The notes beneath the pieces are model-generated. The model had not been told where the DNA came from, ran no database searches, and was given only the letters and a program-made list of their open reading frames with translations. A DNA stretch of 64,000 nt from Streptomyces zhihengii. GTDB lineage: Bacteria > Actinomycetota > Actinomycetes > Streptomycetales > Streptomycetaceae. The translations under genes and the position numbers were made by a program. The stretch is taken from assembly GCF_016919245.1 (NCBI RefSeq), contig NZ_JAFEJA010000001.1, positions 1,550,001 to 1,614,000 of the forward strand, read 5' to 3'. Shown here one piece after another: positions 16,036-27,149 of the stretch (the stretch's first letter is position 1; each line of letters opens with the position of its first letter).

Positions 16036-16929
16036 ATGAGCAGCTCCCTCCCCAAGGTCGCGTGGATAGGTCTCGGCATCATGGGCTCCCCCATGTCCGA
16101 GAACCTGCTGAAGGCGGGCTACCCCGTCACCGGCTTCACGCTGGAGCAGGACAAGCTGGACCGCCTCGCCGCGGCCGGCGGCACCGCCGCCGCCTCGATC
16201 GCCGAGGCGGTCGCCGACGCCGATGTCGTGATCACGATGGTGCCCGCGTCCCCGCAGGTCGAGGCGATCGCCTACGGTCCCGACGGCATCCTGGAGAACG
16301 CGAAGCGGGGCGCGCTGCTGATCGACATGTCGTCGATCACCCCGCAGACCTCGATCGACCTGGCGAAGGCCGCCGCGGAGAAGGGGATCCGCGTGCTGGA
16401 CGCCCCCGTGTCCGGCGGCGAGGCGGGTGCGATCGAGGCCGTGCTGTCCATCATGGTGGGCGGCGAGCAGGCCGACTTCGACACCGCGGAGCCGATCCTC
16501 GAGGCCCTCGGCAAGACGATCGTGCTGTGCGGCCCGCACGGCTCCGGCCAGACGGTGAAGGCCGCCAACCAGCTCATCGTGGCCGTCAACATCCAGGCGT
16601 GCGCCGAGGCCGTGGTCTTCCTGGAGAAGTCCGGTGTGGACCTGGCGGCCGCGCTGAGCGTGCTGAACGGCGGCCTGGCCGGCTCGACCGTGCTGACCCG
16701 CAAGAAGGACAACTTCCTGAACCGGGACTTCAAGCCCGGCTTCCGTATCGACCTGCACCACAAGGACATGGGCATCGTGACCGACGCCGCCCGTACCGTC
16801 GGCGCAGCGCTCCCGGTGGGCTCGGTCGTCGCCCAGCTCGTCGCCTCGCTGCGCGCCCAGGGCGACGGCGGGCTCGACCACTCGGCGCTGCTGCGCGCGG
16901 TCGAGCGCCTCTCCGGCGCCCAGGTCTGA
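16036..16929 (+). CDS. glxR: 2-hydroxy-3-oxopropionate (tartronate semialdehyde) reductase
   Basis: This 297-residue beta-hydroxyacid dehydrogenase reduces tartronate semialdehyde, the product of Gcl, to D-glycerate with NAD(P)H. The N-terminal nucleotide-binding GLGIMGSPM begins at about residue 12. DAPVSGGEAGA (about 119-129) is the substrate-binding motif, the catalytic lysine lies in GQTVKAANQLIVAVN (about 170), and the C-terminal DLHHKDMGIVTDAA is conserved in the reductases. An AAAGG ribosome site precedes the ATG. It is the second gene of the hyi-glxR pair. Confidence 0.93.
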   Translation: MSSSLPKVAWIGLGIMGSPMSENLLKAGYPVTGFTLEQDKLDRLAAAGGTAAASIAEAVADADVVITMVPASPQVEAIAYGPDGILENAKRGALLIDMSSITPQTSIDLAKAAAEKGIRVLDAPVSGGEAGAIEAVLSIMVGGEQADFDTAEPILEALGKTIVLCGPHGSGQTVKAANQLIVAVNIQACAEAVVFLEKSGVDLAAALSVLNGGLAGSTVLTRKKDNFLNRDFKPGFRIDLHHKDMGIVTDAARTVGAALPVGSVVAQLVASLRAQGDGGLDHSALLRAVERLSGAQV

Positions 16930-17061
16930 TCCACGGGCCCTCCCCCCGCCGCCGCCCGGCACCCGCCGGGCCCGCGGCCCCCGATACCCCGGTCGGCGTC
17001 GGCGCTGACACCTGTCCTGTCGCGCCCAGGCGCCGACGCCGACCGGAACATCACCCACCGC

Positions 17062-17104
17062 TTTCAACAAACTGTTGACGTTTTCTTCGCGGCGAATCTA
17101 CGCT
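17062..17104 (+). promoter_or_regulatory. Catalase promoter and operator
   Basis: TTTCAACAAACTGTTGACGT (17062-17081) contains TCAACA-N3-TGTTGA and differs from the uraD block by one base. Its end forms the -35 TTGACG (17075-17080); TACGCT (17099-17104) after 18 bases is a plausible -10. A bound regulator would cover the -35 element. Confidence 0.7.
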
Positions 17105-17155
17105 CCTCGAACCGTCAGCCAGTGCAGCTCCCGTACGGAAGGCCGAACCGATTCC

Positions 17156-18619
17156 ATGACGCAGCGCGTGCTTACCACCGAGTCAGGCGCCCCGGTCGCC
17201 GACAACCAGAACTCCGCCTCCGCCGGTGCCGGCGGCCCGCTCCTCCTCCAGGACCAGCACCTGCTGGAGAAGCTCGCGCGCTTCAACCGTGAGCGGATCC
17301 CGGAGCGCGTGGTGCACGCCCGCGGTTCCGGTGCCTACGGCTACTTCGAGGTCACCGACGACGTCACCGCGTACACCCGGGCCGACTTCCTCTCCGAGGT
17401 GGGCCGGCGCACCGAGACCTTCCTGCGCTTCTCCACCGTGGCCGACTCCCTCGGCGGCGCGGACGCGGTCCGCGACCCGCGGGGCTTCGCGCTGAAGTTC
17501 TACACCGAGGAGGGCAACTACGACCTCGTCGGCAACAACACCCCGGTCTTCTTCATCAAGGACCCCATCAAGTTCCCCGACTTCATCCACTCCCAGAAGC
17601 GCGACCCGTTCACGGGCCGCCAGGAGCCGGACAACGTCTGGGACTTCTGGGCGCACGCCCCCGAGGCGACCCACCAGGTGACCTGGCTGATGGGCGACCG
17701 CGGCATCCCCGCCTCGTACCGCCACATGAACGGCTACGGCTCGCACACCTACCAGTGGACCAACGCGGAGGGCGACGCCTTCTTCGTGAAGTACCACTTC
17801 AAGACCAACCAGGGCGTGCGCTCGCTCTCCTCGGAGCAGGCCGCCGAACTGGTCGGCCAGGACGCGAACTCGCACCAGACGGACCTGCTCCAGGCCATCG
17901 AGCGCGGTGTGAACCCGTCCTGGACGCTGTACGTCCAGGTCATGCCCGCCGCCGAGGCCGCGGAGTACCGCTTCAACCCGTTCGACCTCACCAAGGTGTG
18001 GCCGCACGCCGACTACCCGCTCCAGCGGGTGGGCCGCCTGGTGCTCGACCGCAACCCGGACAACGTCTTCGCCGAGGTCGAGCAGGCCGCGTTCTCGCCG
18101 AACAACTTCGTGCCGGGCATCGGCCCCTCGCCGGACAAGATGCTCCAGGGCCGCCTGTTCGCCTACGCCGACGCCCACCGCTACCGGCTCGGTGTGAACC
18201 ACACCCAGCTCGCGGTGAACGCGCCGAAGGCGGTGGCCGGCGGCGCCGACAACTACGGCCGCGACGGCCTGATGGCCACCCGCCGCGGCTCGCGCCACGA
18301 CAAGAACTACGAGCCCAACTCGTACGCGGGCCCCGCGCAGACGGACGCCGCGCTCTCGGCCCCGCTCGCGGTCCAGGGCTGGACCGGCACCCACGCCGCG
18401 CCCGCCCACGTCAAGGACGACGACTTCTTCCAGGCGGGCGAGCTCTACCGGCTGATGTCCGAGGAGGAGAAGCAGCGTCTGGTCGCGAACATCGCCGGCG
18501 GCCTGTCCCAGGTCACCCGTGACGACGTGATCGAAAAGAACCTGGCCCACTTCCACGCCGCCGACCCGGACTACGGCAAGCGCGTGGAGGCGGCGGTCCG
18601 CGCCCTGCGCGAGGACTGA
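17156..18619 (+). CDS. Catalase (monofunctional haem, clade of small-subunit catalases)
   Basis: This 487-residue haem catalase breaks hydrogen peroxide into water and oxygen. The active-site histidine is H54 in [12 protein letters not shown], the conserved asparagine lies in [10 protein letters not shown], and the proximal haem tyrosine is in [33 protein letters not shown] and [12 protein letters not shown] signatures are all present. The ATG at 17156 lies after CGGAAGG, with a longer frame upstream that would include the promoter. Its promoter block is shared with the uraD operon, so this enzyme probably removes peroxide made by uricase. Confidence 0.96.
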   Translation: MTQRVLTTESGAPVADNQNSASAGAGGPLLLQDQHLLEKLARFNRERIPERVVHARGSGAYGYFEVTDDVTAYTRADFLSEVGRRTETFLRFSTVADSLGGADAVRDPRGFALKFYTEEGNYDLVGNNTPVFFIKDPIKFPDFIHSQKRDPFTGRQEPDNVWDFWAHAPEATHQVTWLMGDRGIPASYRHMNGYGSHTYQWTNAEGDAFFVKYHFKTNQGVRSLSSEQAAELVGQDANSHQTDLLQAIERGVNPSWTLYVQVMPAAEAAEYRFNPFDLTKVWPHADYPLQRVGRLVLDRNPDNVFAEVEQAAFSPNNFVPGIGPSPDKMLQGRLFAYADAHRYRLGVNHTQLAVNAPKAVAGGADNYGRDGLMATRRGSRHDKNYEPNSYAGPAQTDAALSAPLAVQGWTGTHAAPAHVKDDDFFQAGELYRLMSEEEKQRLVANIAGGLSQVTRDDVIEKNLAHFHAADPDYGKRVEAAVRALRED

Positions 18620-18631
18620 GCCGGCAAGCTG

Positions 18632-18665
18632 CGTCCGGGGCCCGACGGGAGGTCGGCCCCGGACG
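18632..18665 (+). terminator. Catalase terminator
   Basis: The inverted repeat CGTCCGGGGC...GCCCCGGACG, extended by CGAC/GTCG with one bulged base, begins 12 bases after the catalase stop codon. Confidence 0.65.
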
Positions 18666-18980
18666 CGAACCCCGCGCCGTGCGGCTCCGATGAGGGGTGG
18701 CCGCACGGCGCGGCGCAGGCGAGGACCGCGGCGGTCGGGAGATGCCAGTGCGGTGGTGAAGGCCACCGGCGCCCTCTCCGACCTGACGTGAGGCGCGCCG
18801 GGCGGTCAATCGCCCCCGCCGCGGTCCCGGCCTCACCCGGGGATCCGTCCGGCGGTGCGAATGTTCCACCCAGTCGGCCTCGCACCGTCGGGCGGGCACA
18901 CGTTCCCGGGTACCCACCCTCACTCCTCCCGGCTCGGGCGCGCGGCCGGTATACGGTCCCGTACCGCGCGTCCGACGATC

Positions 18981-19012
18981 AGGGCCCGGCCTCCGCACAG
19001 AGGCCGGGCCCT
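18981..19012. terminator. Strong hairpin, probable terminator
   Basis: A perfect 13-bp stem AGGGCCCGGCCTC with loop CGCACA. It lies between catalase and the convergent YdeI-like gene and could act in either direction. Confidence 0.65.
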
Positions 19013-19265
19013 GTCGCATGCGCGGGCGCGGCTGACCGTGCGGGCGCGGTGCCCGGCATGTGGCACCAGGCGCGGTGCGGGGCCCGACGCGGCGCGGCTG
19101 CGGCGCCCCGTACGCGCGCGGAGCGTGCGCCGTGCGCGCGCCGGCTACGGCGCGGGTGCGGTGGCCCGTACGCGAGCGCGGTGCGCGGGGACGGCCCGCC
19201 CACGGCGCGGGGCGTACGCGCGGTGCGCGTGCGCCCTGTGTGCGGCGCGGGCGTGCGGCGCCGGC

Positions 19266-19817
19266 TCAGGGGACGCGGTCGCCCGCCGCGAGGGCGGTCA
19301 CCGCGCGGTCGAGGCGGGCGCGGCGGGTGCGGTCCGTCCTGGCCTTCAGCAGGCCGAGCACGATGCGGTAGCGCTCCGTCCTGCCCAGCCCCTCGAAGGC
19401 CGCGCGCGCCGACGCGTTCTCGGCGAGCGCCGCTTCGAGGTCCTCCGGGACGCCGGCCTCGCGCTGCGAGGCGTACGCCGCGTCCCAGCGGCCGTCCGCG
19501 CGGGCGGCGGCGACCTCCGCGAGGCCCGGATCCCGCATCCGCCCGGCGGCCGTGAGCTCGGCGACCCGGGCGATGTTGACCTGGGACCAGGTGCTGCGGG
19601 GCCTGCGGGGCGTGATCTTCTGCAGATAGCGCACCCCGTCGCCGGAGCGCCGCAGTCCGGTGATCCAGCCGTAGCAGAGCGCGGCGTCGTTGACGTCGCC
19701 CGCCGTGGGCGAGGGCACCCCCGAGTCCTTCCGGGCGACGGCCACCCACAGGCCGGCGGCCGTGCCGTGGTGCCGCTCCAGCCAGCGCTCCAGGTCGGCC
19801 AGGCCGTCGAAGGCCAC
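19266..19817 (-). CDS. YdeI/OmpD-associated family protein
   Basis: The protein matches the YdeI (OmdA) family: WLERHHGTAAGLWVAVARKDSGVPSPT, DVNDAALCYGWITGLRRSGDG, YLQKITPRRPRSTWSQVNIARVAELTAAGRM, and a C-terminal OmdA-like segment VPEDLEAALAENASARAAFEGLGRTERYRI. Members are linked to resistance to cationic peptides or bacteriocins in some bacteria; the molecular role is not settled. The start is uncertain. Conserved sequence continues upstream of the GTG at 19817 (ALIETPDGLPL), but no ATG, GTG or TTG exists there in frame for a long way. Either translation begins at this GTG or at an unusual codon. It faces gcl in the same direction, 155 bases downstream. Confidence 0.8.
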   Translation of the reverse strand: MAFDGLADLERWLERHHGTAAGLWVAVARKDSGVPSPTAGDVNDAALCYGWITGLRRSGDGVRYLQKITPRRPRSTWSQVNIARVAELTAAGRMRDPGLAEVAAARADGRWDAAYASQREAGVPEDLEAALAENASARAAFEGLGRTERYRIVLGLLKARTDRTRRARLDRAVTALAAGDRVP

Positions 19818-19972
19818 CAGCGGCAGCCCGTCCGGCGTCTCGATGAGGGCCTCCCGTGTCCGGTGCCGGGAACCTTCCGCGTCCGGTCCCCGGGAGAGGG
19901 AGCAGCATACGCCGAGGGGCCGTCCACCGGATCGGTGAACGGCCCCTGGGCGCGGGGAAGTCGGCGTGCCGG

Positions 19973-21760
<1,788 letters not shown>

Positions 21761-21848
21761 GGGGTGCTCCTGCTCCGGCTGGGGGATCGGGCTCCGTCGC
21801 GCCACCTGGGAACGCCCGACCCCGTGTCGGTCCTTGTTTCCGCCCTGT

Positions 21849-21884
21849 TTCCACAATGCGGAAGTCATGTTCTGCTATACGGAA
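21849..21884 (-). promoter_or_regulatory. Twin 15-bp operators before gcl
   Basis: Read on the minus strand: TTCCGTATAGCAGAA (21884-21870), six bases, then TTCCGCATTGTGGAA (21863-21849). The order, 6-base spacer and 21-base phasing equal those before hyi, pointing to one shared regulator, probably an IclR-type repressor of the allantoin/glyoxylate genes. Confidence 0.75.
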
Positions 21885-21886
21885 GC

Positions 21887-21915
21887 AATCTAAATCGCGC
21901 GCCGGGCGGCGTCAA
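21887..21915 (-). promoter_or_regulatory. gcl promoter
   Basis: On the minus strand TTGACG (21915-21910), a 17-base spacer and TAGATT (21892-21887) lie immediately upstream of the twin operators. The rest of the 327-base divergent gap 21761-22087 shows no other element that I can name. Confidence 0.65.
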
Positions 21916-22087
21916 GGGAGACGGCCGGGCGGCCACGGGCCGGGGGCGGGGGCCGGAGTGCGCCAGCGCACAAGGGGGCGCAGTCGGAGAAGTGCCTCCC
22001 CAACCGCCGTTCCGTGATGGACGATGGAGCTCAGCCGCAGCCGTCGAGGGGGAGCTGCCGCCACGCATGAGGGGAAGGTGTGCCGCG

Positions 22088-22807
22088 ATGATCGAGAGCG
22101 TGCCGGTCCGCTGCCCGGCCTGCCGGCGCGACCACCTGTACGCGGCGCCGGTCTACCCGTGCGCCTGCGGCGCCCCGCTCGCACCGCCGCTGCTGCGCGC
22201 CGCTCCCCCGGAGGTCGTCACCCACCGCACCTGGACGGACGACTGGGTGACGGTCCGCTGCCCGGCGTGCGAACGGCAGGACCAGTGGCCCCAGCCGGAG
22301 CTCGGCTGCCCGTGCGGCGCGGTGCTGCGCATCGCCGTCCGGCCGGTGAGCGCGCCGCCCAGACCCGCCGCGGCGCCGCCGCCCGCACCCTCGCGGCTGA
22401 TACCGCCGCCCTCACCGGCCGCCGCCCGCCCCACCTTCCGGCCCGTCACGATCCGCACGGCCCGCGACGCCGTGACCGCGGCCGCCATGTATCTGCGCTG
22501 GCTCGGCTTCACCGACGTCGTCCGGCCGGGCAACGGCGCGAGCGCCGGCATCGACCTGCGCGGCACAGGCGTCGTCGCCCAGGTCGACCCCTCCACCCGC
22601 CCCACCTCGCTGCGCGACGTCGAATGCCTCTGGCTCAACGGGCTCGCGGCCTCCGCCCACGGGGTCTGCTTCTCCCTGGCCGGATACGCGGACGAGGCAC
22701 GCACCCGGGCCGACGGCCTCGGGATACCGCTCTTCGTGATGGACCTCACCGGCTGCCCCCAGCCCGTGAACGCGCCCGCGGACGAACTCATCACGACCGT
22801 CACGTAG
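22088..22807 (+). CDS. Zinc-ribbon protein with Mrr-like C-terminal domain
   Basis: The 239-residue protein has two zinc-ribbon-like units: RCPACRRDH...CACG at about residues 8-29 and RCPACERQDQ...CPCG at about 58-79. A Pro/Ala-rich linker (about 87-120) follows. The C-terminal domain (VTAAAMYLRWLGFTDVV, AGIDLRGTGVVAQVD, CFSLAGYADEARTRADGLGIPLFVMDLTG) has the helix-strand order of Mrr-type restriction endonuclease folds. The usual catalytic lysine of QxK is replaced (QVD), so cleavage activity is doubtful. It is divergent from gcl and followed by a membrane protein gene. Function unknown. Confidence 0.65.
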   Translation: MIESVPVRCPACRRDHLYAAPVYPCACGAPLAPPLLRAAPPEVVTHRTWTDDWVTVRCPACERQDQWPQPELGCPCGAVLRIAVRPVSAPPRPAAAPPPAPSRLIPPPSPAAARPTFRPVTIRTARDAVTAAAMYLRWLGFTDVVRPGNGASAGIDLRGTGVVAQVDPSTRPTSLRDVECLWLNGLAASAHGVCFSLAGYADEARTRADGLGIPLFVMDLTGCPQPVNAPADELITTVT

Positions 22808-22929
22808 CGGACGCATCCGGCGAAAGCTCAAGGAGCGCTCAAACTTGCCGTGTTCGGGCTTCGCACCCCGCCCGGCCCGGGCATGAATCCTCCAGGGGCG
22901 TGCACCGCCCCGCGGGGGAGGTGGGCGCG

Positions 22930-23727
22930 ATGCCCGTCGACATGTGGTGGTTCATCGGCGGCGCCTGGACGCTGCTCGCGGCGGCGGGCGCCCTGCTGCT
23001 CGCACCGGCGCCGGGCGCACGTCACGGCGGCCCGGCGCCCGACGCGCAGTCGGTCGCCCTGCTGCGCGGCGGCCGCCGGGCCGCCGTGACGGTGGCGCTG
23101 GTCGCGCTCCAGCAGCGCGGCGCGGTCACCAGCGGACGCCGGGGCACGATACGGGTCGACGGCTGGGGCACCGCCGTGCGCGACCCGCTCCAGCTCGCCG
23201 TGCACACCTCGCTGCGGCGCGCCGTCGGCATAGGGGTGCTGCTCACCGCGCCCCGCGTGCGCAGAGCCCTCGACGCGCTCCGCGACGGCTGCGCGCGGGC
23301 CGGACTGCTCCGCGCCAACCGGCGCTGGCGGACGGCCCGGGGACTGCTGTACGCCGTGCCGGTGACGGTGGCCGCCGGGCTGCTGCTCCACCGGCCGGCC
23401 GTCCCGGACGCGCCCCTGCGGGTGGGCGTCGCCGCCCTGACGCTCGCGGCGGCCGCCGCGCTGTGGCGGGTGCGGCGGCAGACGCCCGCGGGCCTGCGCC
23501 TGCTCGCGTCCCTGCGCGACGCCCATCCCCTGGAGACCCGCCGCGCGTCCGGCCCCCGCGTCCTGATGTCCGTCGCCCTCCACGGCGACCGGGCCCTGCT
23601 GCTCCACACCCCCCACTTCGCCCGCGACGGCGGCCTGCTGGGCACGGGCGGCACCGACCACGGCTTCACCCCCGACGAACGCGCCTCCGGCCGGGGGACG
23701 GACACGAGCGCGGGCGACCCGGCCTGA
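22930..23727 (+). CDS. TIGR04222 domain membrane protein
   Basis: The 265-residue protein begins with a membrane segment (MWWFIGGAWTLLAAAGALLLA). It continues with SVALLRGGRRAAVTVALVALQQRGAVTSGRRGTI, the hallmark of the actinobacterial TIGR04222 family, and has a second hydrophobic pair near residues 140-180 (GLLYAVPVTVAAGLLLH, AALTLAAAAALW). Family members often end in repeats of Gly or Cys; this one ends in a polar tail without them. Role unknown. It follows the zinc-ribbon gene by 122 bases and runs into the convergent acyl-CoA synthetase gene. Confidence 0.75.
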   Translation: MPVDMWWFIGGAWTLLAAAGALLLAPAPGARHGGPAPDAQSVALLRGGRRAAVTVALVALQQRGAVTSGRRGTIRVDGWGTAVRDPLQLAVHTSLRRAVGIGVLLTAPRVRRALDALRDGCARAGLLRANRRWRTARGLLYAVPVTVAAGLLLHRPAVPDAPLRVGVAALTLAAAAALWRVRRQTPAGLRLLASLRDAHPLETRRASGPRVLMSVALHGDRALLLHTPHFARDGGLLGTGGTDHGFTPDERASGRGTDTSAGDPA

Positions 23728-23748
23728 ACCGTGGGGCGGGCCCGCCCC

Positions 23749-25356
23749 TCACCCCCCGAAGCGGCGGCGCAGTTCGATCTTGCGGACCTTGCCGCTCACC
23801 GTCATGGGGAACTCGTCGAGGATCTCCAGGCGGCGGGGGATCTTGTAGTGGGCGAGGCGGTCGCGGCAGAAGGACGTGACGTCGTCCAGGGACGGGGGCC
23901 GGGCGGCGTCGCGGGGGATGACGCAGGCGAGGATCTCCTCGCCGTAGCGCTCGTCGGGCACGCCGACGACCTGGACGTCGGCGATGCCGGGGTGGGTGTG
24001 GAGGAACTCCTCGATCTCCCGCGGGTACACGTTCTCGCCACCGCGGATGATCATGTCCTTGATGCGGCCGACGATCCGGACGCAGCCGTCCTCGCGCATG
24101 ACGGCGAGGTCGCCGGTGTGCATCCAGCGTCCCGCGTCGACGGCCTCGGCCGTCTTCTCGGGCTGCTCCCAGTAGCCGAGCATCACGCTGTAGCCGCGGG
24201 TGCGCAGTTCGCCCGCCTCGCCGCGCGGGAGGGTCACCCCGGTCGCCGGGTCGGCGATCTTCACCTCGACGTGCGGCAGGACCCGGCCCACGGTGCCGGT
24301 GCGGCGCTCCAGGTCGTCGTCGCGCCGGGTCTGGGTGGAGACGGGGGACGTCTCCGTCATGCCGTAGCAGATGGAGACCTCCGCCATGTGCATCTCGCCG
24401 ACCACCCGCTTCATGACCTCCACCGGGCACGGGGAGCCGGCCATGATGCCGGTGCGCAGGGTGGAGAGGTCGTAGGAGGCGAAGTCCGGGAGGTTCAGCT
24501 CGGCGATGAACATGGTGGGCACCCCGTAGAGCGAGGTGCAGCGCTCCTGTTCGACGGTGCGCAGGGTCGCCGCCGGGTCGAAGGAGGGCGCCGGGATCAC
24601 CATGCACGCGCCGTGCGAGGTGGCCGCCAGATTGCCCATGACCATGCCGAAGCAGTGGTAGAAGGGCACCGGGATGCAGACGCGGTCGTGTTCGGTGTAG
24701 GCGATCGTCTCGCCGACGAAGTAGCCGTTGTTCAGGATGTTGTGGTGGGAGAGCGTGGCCCCCTTGGGAAAGCCGGTGGTGCCCGAGGTGTACTGGATGT
24801 TGACGGGGTCGTCGCAGGACAGCAGGGCCTCGTGGGCGGCGAGCCGTTCGTCGTCGACGGTGCGGGCGGCGTCGAGGAGGAGGTCCCAGGAGCCGTCCCC
24901 GATGTAGTGCACGGCCCGCAGCCCGGGGCAGTCGGCGCGCACCGCGTCGACCATCGCGCGGTAGTCGCTGCCCTTGTGGCTCTGCGAGGCGACGAGCAGC
25001 GAGACCCCGGCCTGGTTGAGCACGTACTCCAGCTCGTGCGCGCGGTAGGCCGGGTTGATGTTGACCATGATCGCGCCGATGCGGGCGGTGGCGTACTGGA
25101 CCAGCACCCACTCGGCGCAGTTGACCGCCCAGATGCCGACCCGGTCGCCGCGGCCGATGCCCGAGCCGAGCAGGCCGCGGGCGAGCTGCCGCACGGTGTC
25201 ACCGAACTCGGCGTAGGTCCAGCGGGTCCCGGCGGCCACGTCGACGAGGGCCTCGCGGTCGGGCCAGGCGGCGACCGCCCGGTCGAGGTTCGCGCCGATC
25301 GTGTCGCCGAGCAGCGGTGTGTCCGACGCCCCGTGGGCGTACGAGAGGGCGGTCAT
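23749..25356 (-). CDS. AMP-binding fatty-acid-CoA ligase
   Basis: This 535-residue ANL-family ligase activates a carboxylic acid with ATP and CoA. The P-loop-like [16 protein letters not shown] is at about residues 190-205, YGMTETSP is the adenine-binding A5-type motif, [38 protein letters not shown] carries the hinge, and the catalytic C-terminal lysine is in [13 protein letters not shown]. It overlaps the preceding ligase gene by ATGA, so the two are translated together. Homologues often act on medium- or long-chain fatty acids; the substrate here is unknown. Confidence 0.9.
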   Translation of the reverse strand: MTALSYAHGASDTPLLGDTIGANLDRAVAAWPDREALVDVAAGTRWTYAEFGDTVRQLARGLLGSGIGRGDRVGIWAVNCAEWVLVQYATARIGAIMVNINPAYRAHELEYVLNQAGVSLLVASQSHKGSDYRAMVDAVRADCPGLRAVHYIGDGSWDLLLDAARTVDDERLAAHEALLSCDDPVNIQYTSGTTGFPKGATLSHHNILNNGYFVGETIAYTEHDRVCIPVPFYHCFGMVMGNLAATSHGACMVIPAPSFDPAATLRTVEQERCTSLYGVPTMFIAELNLPDFASYDLSTLRTGIMAGSPCPVEVMKRVVGEMHMAEVSICYGMTETSPVSTQTRRDDDLERRTGTVGRVLPHVEVKIADPATGVTLPRGEAGELRTRGYSVMLGYWEQPEKTAEAVDAGRWMHTGDLAVMREDGCVRIVGRIKDMIIRGGENVYPREIEEFLHTHPGIADVQVVGVPDERYGEEILACVIPRDAARPPSLDDVTSFCRDRLAHYKIPRRLEILDEFPMTVSGKVRKIELRRRFGG

Positions 25357-27035
25357 CGCAGGTCCCCTTCGCTGTACTCGGCGGCCGAGCCCTCCGCCGT
25401 GAGGCGGCGCAGCTCGACCCGGCGGATCTTGCCCGACACCGTCTTGGGCAGGTCGGCGAACTCCAGCCGGCGGATGCGCTTGTAGGGCGCGAGGACGGCC
25501 CGCGAGTGCTCGAAGAGGATCCTGGCCGTGTCCGGTCCGGGCTTCCAGCCCTCCGCGAGGACGACGTACGCCTTCGGCACGGCGAGGCGCAGCGGGTCGG
25601 GGGCGGGCACCACGGCGGCCTCGGCGACCGCCTCGTGTTCGAGCAGCGCGCTCTCCAGCTCGAAGGGGCTGATCTTGTAGTCGCTGGCCTTGAAGACGTC
25701 GTCGGAGCGCCCGATGTAGGTGATGTAGCCGTCGGCGTCGCGGGAGCCGATGTCGCCGGTGCGGTAGAAGCCGCCGGCCATCGCCTCGGCGGTGCGTTCC
25801 GCATCGCCGTGGTAGCCGGTCATCAGCCCGACGGGCGCGGCGGAGAGGTCGAGCGCGATCTCGCCCTCCGCCGCGCCGGGTTCACCGGTGACGGGGTCGA
25901 GGAGCTCCACCGTGTAGCCGGGGCTGGGGCGGCCCATGGAGCCGGTCTTCAGCGGCTGGCCGGGGCTGTTGGAGACCTGGACGGCGGTCTCGGTCTGGCC
26001 GAAGCCGTCGCGGACGGCGACGCCCCAGGCCCGGCGCACGGCCTCGATGACCTCCGGGTTGAGCGGTTCCCCGGCGGCCACGACCTCGCGCGGCGGGGTC
26101 ACGAGCGAGCCGAGGTCCGCCTGGATGAGCATCCGCCACACCGTCGGCGGCGCGCAGAAGCTGGTGACGCCCGCGCGGTCCATCTCGGTCATCAGCCGGG
26201 CGGCGTCGAAGCGGGTGTAGTTGTGGATGAAGACGGTCGCCTCGGCGTTCCAGGGCGCGAAGAGGTTCGACCAGGCGTGCTTGGCCCAGCCGGGCGAGGA
26301 GATGTTGAGGTGCACGTCGCCGGGCCGCAGTCCGATCCAGTACATCGTCGCCAGGTGGCCGACGGGATAGGACACATGGGTGTGCTCGACCAGCTTGGGG
26401 CGGGCGGTGGTGCCGGAGGTGAAGTAGAGCATCAGGGTGTCGTCGGCGCGGGTGGGCCCGTCCGGCTCGAAGGCGTCGGGGCTCGCGTCGGCGCCCGCGT
26501 AGGGCAGCCAGCCCGCCGCCCCGCCCGGGTCGCCGACGCAGACGCGGGTGAGGTCGCCGGGGACGCCGTCGAACTTGGCGACGTCCTCGGGGCGGGCCAC
26601 CACGTGCCGGACACGGCCGCGCTCCACGCGGTCGACGAGGTCGGCGGTGCCGAGCAGGGGGGTCGCCGGGATCACGACCGCGCGCAGCTTCATCGCGGCG
26701 AGCGCGGTCTCCCACAGCTCGGTCTGGTTGCCGAGCATGACGAGGATCCGGTCGCCGGCCGTGACGCCCTGCCCGCGCAGCCAGTTGGCCACCCGGTCGG
26801 AGCGGCGGGCCATGGCGGCGAAGCTCACCCGGGTCTCGGTGCCGTCCTCCTCGACGATGTGCAGGGCGGTGCGGTCGTTGTCCCGGGCGATGACGTCGAA
26901 CCAGTCGAGCGCCCAGTTGAAGTGCTCGAACCGGGGCCAGGCGAAGCCGTCGCGGGCCGCCGCCCAGTCCTCCCGGTGTCGCAGCAGAAGGTCCCGGGCG
27001 GCCCGGAACCTCTCCGTCGCGCTGCCTGACGTCAT
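25353..27035 (-). CDS. Acyl-CoA synthetase, medium-chain (MACS)-like
   Basis: This 560-residue ANL-family enzyme resembles the medium-chain acyl-CoA synthetase group. Motifs are [17 protein letters not shown] (about residue 215), [45 protein letters not shown], and [13 protein letters not shown] with the catalytic lysine. The N-terminal [18 protein letters not shown] is the MACS type. A strong AGGAGGA ribosome site precedes the ATG at 27035. It is the first gene of a two-ligase operon, divergent from a GAF/LuxR regulator that probably controls it. Confidence 0.9.
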   Translation of the reverse strand: MTSGSATERFRAARDLLLRHREDWAAARDGFAWPRFEHFNWALDWFDVIARDNDRTALHIVEEDGTETRVSFAAMARRSDRVANWLRGQGVTAGDRILVMLGNQTELWETALAAMKLRAVVIPATPLLGTADLVDRVERGRVRHVVARPEDVAKFDGVPGDLTRVCVGDPGGAAGWLPYAGADASPDAFEPDGPTRADDTLMLYFTSGTTARPKLVEHTHVSYPVGHLATMYWIGLRPGDVHLNISSPGWAKHAWSNLFAPWNAEATVFIHNYTRFDAARLMTEMDRAGVTSFCAPPTVWRMLIQADLGSLVTPPREVVAAGEPLNPEVIEAVRRAWGVAVRDGFGQTETAVQVSNSPGQPLKTGSMGRPSPGYTVELLDPVTGEPGAAEGEIALDLSAAPVGLMTGYHGDAERTAEAMAGGFYRTGDIGSRDADGYITYIGRSDDVFKASDYKISPFELESALLEHEAVAEAAVVPAPDPLRLAVPKAYVVLAEGWKPGPDTARILFEHSRAVLAPYKRIRRLEFADLPKTVSGKIRRVELRRLTAEGSAAEYSEGDLR

Positions 27036-27149
27036 GTGTCCTCCTCGTTGCGGGACCGGCGTCCGCCATCGTGTAATCGGTGACGCAGGTCTCACTACCC
27101 CCGGACGGGGGTGTCGTCCCCGGGCGGCGACCGACGGGAGGTACGGGGC

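Larger units (their letters stand above)
18620..19265. other. 646-base gap with two hairpins, no gene seen
   Basis: The gap follows catalase. It contains a hairpin at 18632-18665 and a perfect terminator hairpin at 18981-19012. The stretch 19013-19265 is an extremely GC-rich run of CG-containing short motifs without codon-like structure. All long reading frames here are Arg/Ala/Gly-rich shadows. Confidence 0.6.

Noticed and set aside
18620..19265. Short plus-strand genes after catalase
   Set aside because: All frames are Arg/Ala/Gly-rich shadows over hairpins and CG-rich sequence, without ribosome sites.
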